Shown one piece after another: positions 32,136 to 35,103 of a stretch of DNA of 35,103 nt (within the stretch, counting starts at the first letter, position 1; every line of letters begins with the position of its first letter). Position numbers and translations under genes: made by a program. The notes under the pieces were generated by a model, which saw nothing but the letters and a program-made list of their open reading frames with translations, ran no database searches and was not told where the DNA came from. Origin of the DNA: Parcubacteria group bacterium GW2011_GWA2_40_23 (GTDB lineage: Bacteria; Patescibacteriota; Patescibacteriia; UBA11705; JABHMO01); NCBI GenBank assembly GCA_000996245.1, contig LBYP01000019.1:1-35103 (forward strand), in the 5' to 3' direction.

Positions 32136-34937
32136 ATGGACGAGCTCAAAAAGGATCTGCGACCTGCCGAAGAGTCTGTGAAGAAGGCCAAGCGGTCGAG
32201 GACGGTCAAGTTCATCGGCTACTTCTCGACCGGCGCCCTCATTGCTGTCTTCAGCGCCTTTGTGCTGATTGCAGCGGTGTCCGGCTGGGACATGGCCTAC
32301 AACTACCTGAAAGAGGTGGTGGCCAATCCGATCGACAGCTGGAAGTCGTTTCTGTGCGTCTTTGTGCTCCTGCCAACGATCGTGGGTCTCACGATCAACG
32401 TCAAAAGGAGGGACATCAAAGAAACGTTCTGCACGTTCAAGATGCCAGGTTGGAAGACACTCATGGGCTTGGGCGTAAGCTTGATCATCGTGAGCGTGAT
32501 CGGTTACTTCTTCAGCGATCTGATCATCATCTACTTGAAGGGTCTCTACCACGATCCGCGCGAGCACCTCTGGTTCATCGGAACTACGATCGTGCTCGTC
32601 GTTTTCGTCCTGGCGGCCATGCCGTACCTGCGGCGTCGGTTTCTGTTCTTCTTCAGCGTGCACTACAAGCCGTCGAAGAAGGTGATTCTGGCGCTCGGCA
32701 TGATCCTGTTCTTGGCCACTGGTTTCGCGTATTGGCGTACCATGGTTGAACGGCACAGGTTGAATCCGGATGATCGTCTGACCCCCACCCTTGCACAAAT
32801 GGTAGAAGAGTTCCAGAATTACGCATTCCCACCAACGGCGGAAGACATCTGGCAAAAGGGGCGGAACGAGCTGGTCGGTGCGGCCTTCAATGGCTTGCAT
32901 CCGAGCAACTGGTCAGACCTCAGCCTGGTGTCGTTCCAGACCGCCTGGACAACGTTCGTCGAGGCCTACCATGGCCCGAAGAATGAACAAGAAGCCTGGC
33001 AACTGGAACGAAACACACAAATGAATACTGTCTTCGTAGCTCTCCACCCGAGCAATTGGGCGGAAGTCAGCGTAGCGTCGTTCATGAAAGCGTGTTCTGA
33101 CTACAAGTCCGAGTTCGAGAATTCGCCACAACACGTCAAAGGTGAGCCGAACCTGTTCGTGAAGGACGTTACCGCAAGTCTGCGGCGACTAATCCTCGGA
33201 ATGATGATCTCGTCAGCGCTGGCGTTGTTCTTCGGACTTTTCATGGGGACCCTCGGAGTCTTTCGTGGGTTCTTCCTGCCCTTTATCGTGTTCTTGTCGA
33301 TTATCCCGCCCATCGCGCTCATGCCGGTAATCCTCGGGGTTTTTGGTGTCGACGAGATGGCCAAGATCGTGGTGATCGTCATCGGTACGTTCCTGCTCAT
33401 GTCGCGAGACTTGAAACAGAGAACGATCGAACTGCCCGACGAGCAAACCGTAAAGGCCATGACGCTCGGCGCGAATTCCTTCCAGATTATAAGGAAGGTC
33501 TTCCTGCCGCAGCTCATGCCCAAGTTCGTGGAAACCATGATCATCTACCTCAGCCCTGGTTGGATCTTCGTTATAGTGAGCGAGATGATCGCTTCGAGCG
33601 AAGGCCTGGGCTACCGGATCTTCATGGCCCGGCGCAACTTCAACATGGCCAAGGTGATTCCCATCGTCATCACGGTCGCGGTTCTCGCGATCAGTGTGAC
33701 AGCGCTTCTGAAGCTCTTCATTACGATCCGCTACACCTGGTACGGCAAGGAAGAAAATCGTGCCTGGGTCGAAAAGTTCAAAAAGCCGTTCCGGCCGATG
33801 ATGAAGTACGTCTCTCGGCATTGGAACAATTTCCTCGATCGTTTTGCTGGACTGCTGATTCGCATTTCGGATTACCTCGGTAAGAAAAAAAGCGACAGCT
33901 ATCTGTGCACTTTCCTGAACAGAAGCATCAAGTTCGTGTTCGGTCCTTTTTTCTACGGACTTCGAGGAATCGACCAGCACATGGAAAAGCGCACGGTCGA
34001 TGCCAAGCTCGCTACCTTGAAAACTACGCACTTTGTTCCAGGCAAGCACATGATCTACCTGGAAGACGTGAAGGTGGTGTACGGAGAAAAAACGGTTCTG
34101 GCCGACATTGACTTGGCCGTCAGTACAGGTGAACTCGTGACCTTGGTTGGTCCGTCGGGGTGTGGCAAGTCCACTCTTCTGCGACTACTCCTCGGCCAAG
34201 AGCAACCCACCTCTGGCACTGTCTTGGTTAACGGTCAGCCGGTCGACCACCCTGACAGTCGACGTGGTATCGTTTACCAGCAGTTCGGGACCTTCCCGCA
34301 TCTGACGGTCATCGAAAACGTCATGTTGGGCCTGCAGTTCAAAGCAGGTTTCTTTGAACGGTTCATGAATCGAGCCGAAATTCGCAAGCAGGCGGAAGAA
34401 ATGCTCGCCGATGTGCTCATGTCCGATCACCTGGACAAGTACCCGAGCCAACTCTCGGGCGGTCAGCGTCAGCGGGTGGCCATTGCCACAACGCTGGTCA
34501 TGCGCCCGGAAGTAGTCTTTATGGATGAGCCGCACTCTGGGCTCGACCACTTCACTCGTTCGGCCTTGCAGGAGATGATCAAGAACCTGTGCCAGAAGTA
34601 CGGGGTCACGATCATCTTCATTACGCACAGCTTCGAAGAGGCTGTGTACCTGGGCAGTCGTGTCATCGGGCTGTCGCAGTACTACAAGGACGGCGAGTCC
34701 ATCAAGGTTCATGGCGCGCGTATCGTGGTTGATCTCAGCCTCGGACGTACGCCCAAGACCATCGAGCAGAAGGCAACTGCTGAGTTCGGCGAAACGCAGC
34801 TTCTGCTGGCACGTGAATGCTTCACGGAAGGTGTGTCGCACTGGGTGACGGAGTTGCCGCTGAAGCATGGCGACAGTTTCATCACCTTGGCTGACTGCGT
34901 CAAACGCGTCCTCAAGGTTCCTGAAGTAACTTCGTAG
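32136..34937 (+). CDS. Single-chain ABC transporter, permease fused to ATPase (NitT/TauT type)
   Basis: The 933-residue protein starts at ATG 32136 after AGGGGA; the ATG at 32088 would add 16 residues without such a site. Helices at ~25-48, 70-88, 106-132, 143-162 and 180-200 are followed by a soluble insert (~205-340). The insert has two copies of an HPSNW repeat (253-273 and 302-322). The second permease part (~350-535) holds the EAA-like loop MTLGANSFQIIRKVFLPQL. The ATPase (~640-870) has GPSGCGKST, QLSGGQRQRVAIA, FMDEPHSGLD and the switch His831 in FITHS. A ~70-residue tail follows. Such transporters normally use separate permease and ATPase chains; here two copies of this fusion would suffice. 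Confidence 0.9.
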   Translation: MDELKKDLRPAEESVKKAKRSRTVKFIGYFSTGALIAVFSAFVLIAAVSGWDMAYNYLKEVVANPIDSWKSFLCVFVLLPTIVGLTINVKRRDIKETFCTFKMPGWKTLMGLGVSLIIVSVIGYFFSDLIIIYLKGLYHDPREHLWFIGTTIVLVVFVLAAMPYLRRRFLFFFSVHYKPSKKVILALGMILFLATGFAYWRTMVERHRLNPDDRLTPTLAQMVEEFQNYAFPPTAEDIWQKGRNELVGAAFNGLHPSNWSDLSLVSFQTAWTTFVEAYHGPKNEQEAWQLERNTQMNTVFVALHPSNWAEVSVASFMKACSDYKSEFENSPQHVKGEPNLFVKDVTASLRRLILGMMISSALALFFGLFMGTLGVFRGFFLPFIVFLSIIPPIALMPVILGVFGVDEMAKIVVIVIGTFLLMSRDLKQRTIELPDEQTVKAMTLGANSFQIIRKVFLPQLMPKFVETMIIYLSPGWIFVIVSEMIASSEGLGYRIFMARRNFNMAKVIPIVITVAVLAISVTALLKLFITIRYTWYGKEENRAWVEKFKKPFRPMMKYVSRHWNNFLDRFAGLLIRISDYLGKKKSDSYLCTFLNRSIKFVFGPFFYGLRGIDQHMEKRTVDAKLATLKTTHFVPGKHMIYLEDVKVVYGEKTVLADIDLAVSTGELVTLVGPSGCGKSTLLRLLLGQEQPTSGTVLVNGQPVDHPDSRRGIVYQQFGTFPHLTVIENVMLGLQFKAGFFERFMNRAEIRKQAEEMLADVLMSDHLDKYPSQLSGGQRQRVAIATTLVMRPEVVFMDEPHSGLDHFTRSALQEMIKNLCQKYGVTIIFITHSFEEAVYLGSRVIGLSQYYKDGESIKVHGARIVVDLSLGRTPKTIEQKATAEFGETQLLLARECFTEGVSHWVTELPLKHGDSFITLADCVKRVLKVPEVTS

Positions 34938-34950
34938 TCACAAGACAACA

Positions 34951-34985
34951 AAGGCCCCTGATCACATGATTAGGGGCCTTAAATT
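34951..34985 (+). terminator. Terminator of the permease-ATPase gene
   Basis: AAGGCCCCTGATCA pairs with TGATTAGGGGCCTT (34951-34980), one G-T pair and a CA turn, followed by AAATTTT. Confidence 0.88.
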
Positions 34986-34991
34986 TTATCC

Positions 34992-35103
34992 TTAATGAGT
35001 TGCCCGATATAGCTCATAATAAACGGTTACCGAAAAGTCATGCTCTGAGTGTACCGGATTGTCGTTGGATATCATATACTTTTTTAAGTCTTTTTTCCAT
35101 TTC
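34992..35103 (-). CDS. C-terminal fragment of the same unrecognised protein as at 1-165
   Basis: On the minus strand the repeat reads 33 residues identical to the left fragment, then ATH and a TAA at 34992-34994. It enters from the window edge and converges on the permease-ATPase gene with only a terminator between. The short, clean ending suggests that this copy has the native C-terminus and the left copy the altered one, though the reverse cannot be excluded. Confidence 0.5.
   Translation of the reverse strand, partial: KWKKDLKKYMISNDNPVHSEHDFSVTVYYELYRATH
35005..35102. repeat. 98-bp inverted repeat, right copy
   Basis: Exact reverse complement of 1-98. One further base (35103) lies outside it. 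Only 24 nt separate it from the terminator of the GC-rich island. Confidence 0.95.

Noticed and set aside
1-35103. Complete phage or circular plasmid
   Set aside because: The end repeats are inverted, not direct, and no capsid, terminase or replication genes are present.
1-35103. CRISPR arrays, tRNA or rRNA genes
   Set aside because: No regularly spaced repeats and no tRNA- or rRNA-like sequences were seen by eye.

Overview
The window looks like a contig from a Patescibacteria (CPR) bacterium carrying a foreign GC-rich operon. Positions 1-24,100 are AT-rich. Their gene content, a PD-(D/E)XK nuclease of a type I associate with CPR genomes, few ribosome-binding sites, and several promoters whose -10 box lies only 6-8 nt before the start codon point to that phylum. 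TGA acts as a normal stop, which argues against the UGA-recoding lineages. Phylum assignment is an inference from gene content, not a search result.

Layout. 1-5.5 kb: a cut-off gene lying in an inverted repeat, a conserved hypothetical membrane protein, a 4Fe-4S protein on the minus strand, an LCP-family envelope protein, a hemerythrin-like protein and an ABC-F ATPase. 5.6-8.2 kb: a ParA-type ATPase, a SEC-C protein and a DUF3800 protein. 8.2-8.45 kb: a noncoding stretch that folds into a three-way-junction RNA. 8.5-16.4 kb: a type I restriction-modification locus (hsdM, NYN-domain gene, hsdS, broken hsdR). Between hsdS and hsdR sits a reverse transcriptase (RT) of the unknown-group/DRT kind, preceded by its own promoter and a compact structured RNA. 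hsdR has lost the segment carrying helicase motif II and is frameshifted. 16.4-20.7 kb: a CPR-type nuclease, a RhuM-Fic protein apparently inserted at the start of a HAD phosphatase gene, a degenerate histidine-phosphatase protein, a GIY-YIG protein and a Bro-N antirepressor-like protein. RhuM-Fic and Bro-N share a near-identical promoter module. 20.8-23.9 kb: a long-hairpin RNA candidate, an HD hydrolase, a BaiN/YhiN-type flavoprotein and an ATP-grasp enzyme.

24.1-34.95 kb is different. Seven genes have GC-rich codons, and six of them follow a clear Shine-Dalgarno sequence. They encode an exported binding protein fused to an OmpA-like domain, an exported VWA protein, a membrane-anchored binding protein with an OmpA-like domain, a two-TM coiled-coil protein, a TelA-family protein, a third binding protein, and a 933-residue permease-ATPase fusion of the NitT/TauT type. 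They plausibly form one envelope system: three binding proteins with different tethers feed one single-chain transporter, with TelA and its membrane partner on the cytoplasmic side. The substrate is unknown. AT-rich DNA with promoters and terminators lies before, within and after this island, so a simple chimeric join is unlikely.

The two ends of the window are a perfect 98-bp inverted repeat that is coding on both sides. The best candidates for undescribed biology are the binding-protein/VWA/TelA/transporter operon and the RNA-RT unit inside the R-M locus.
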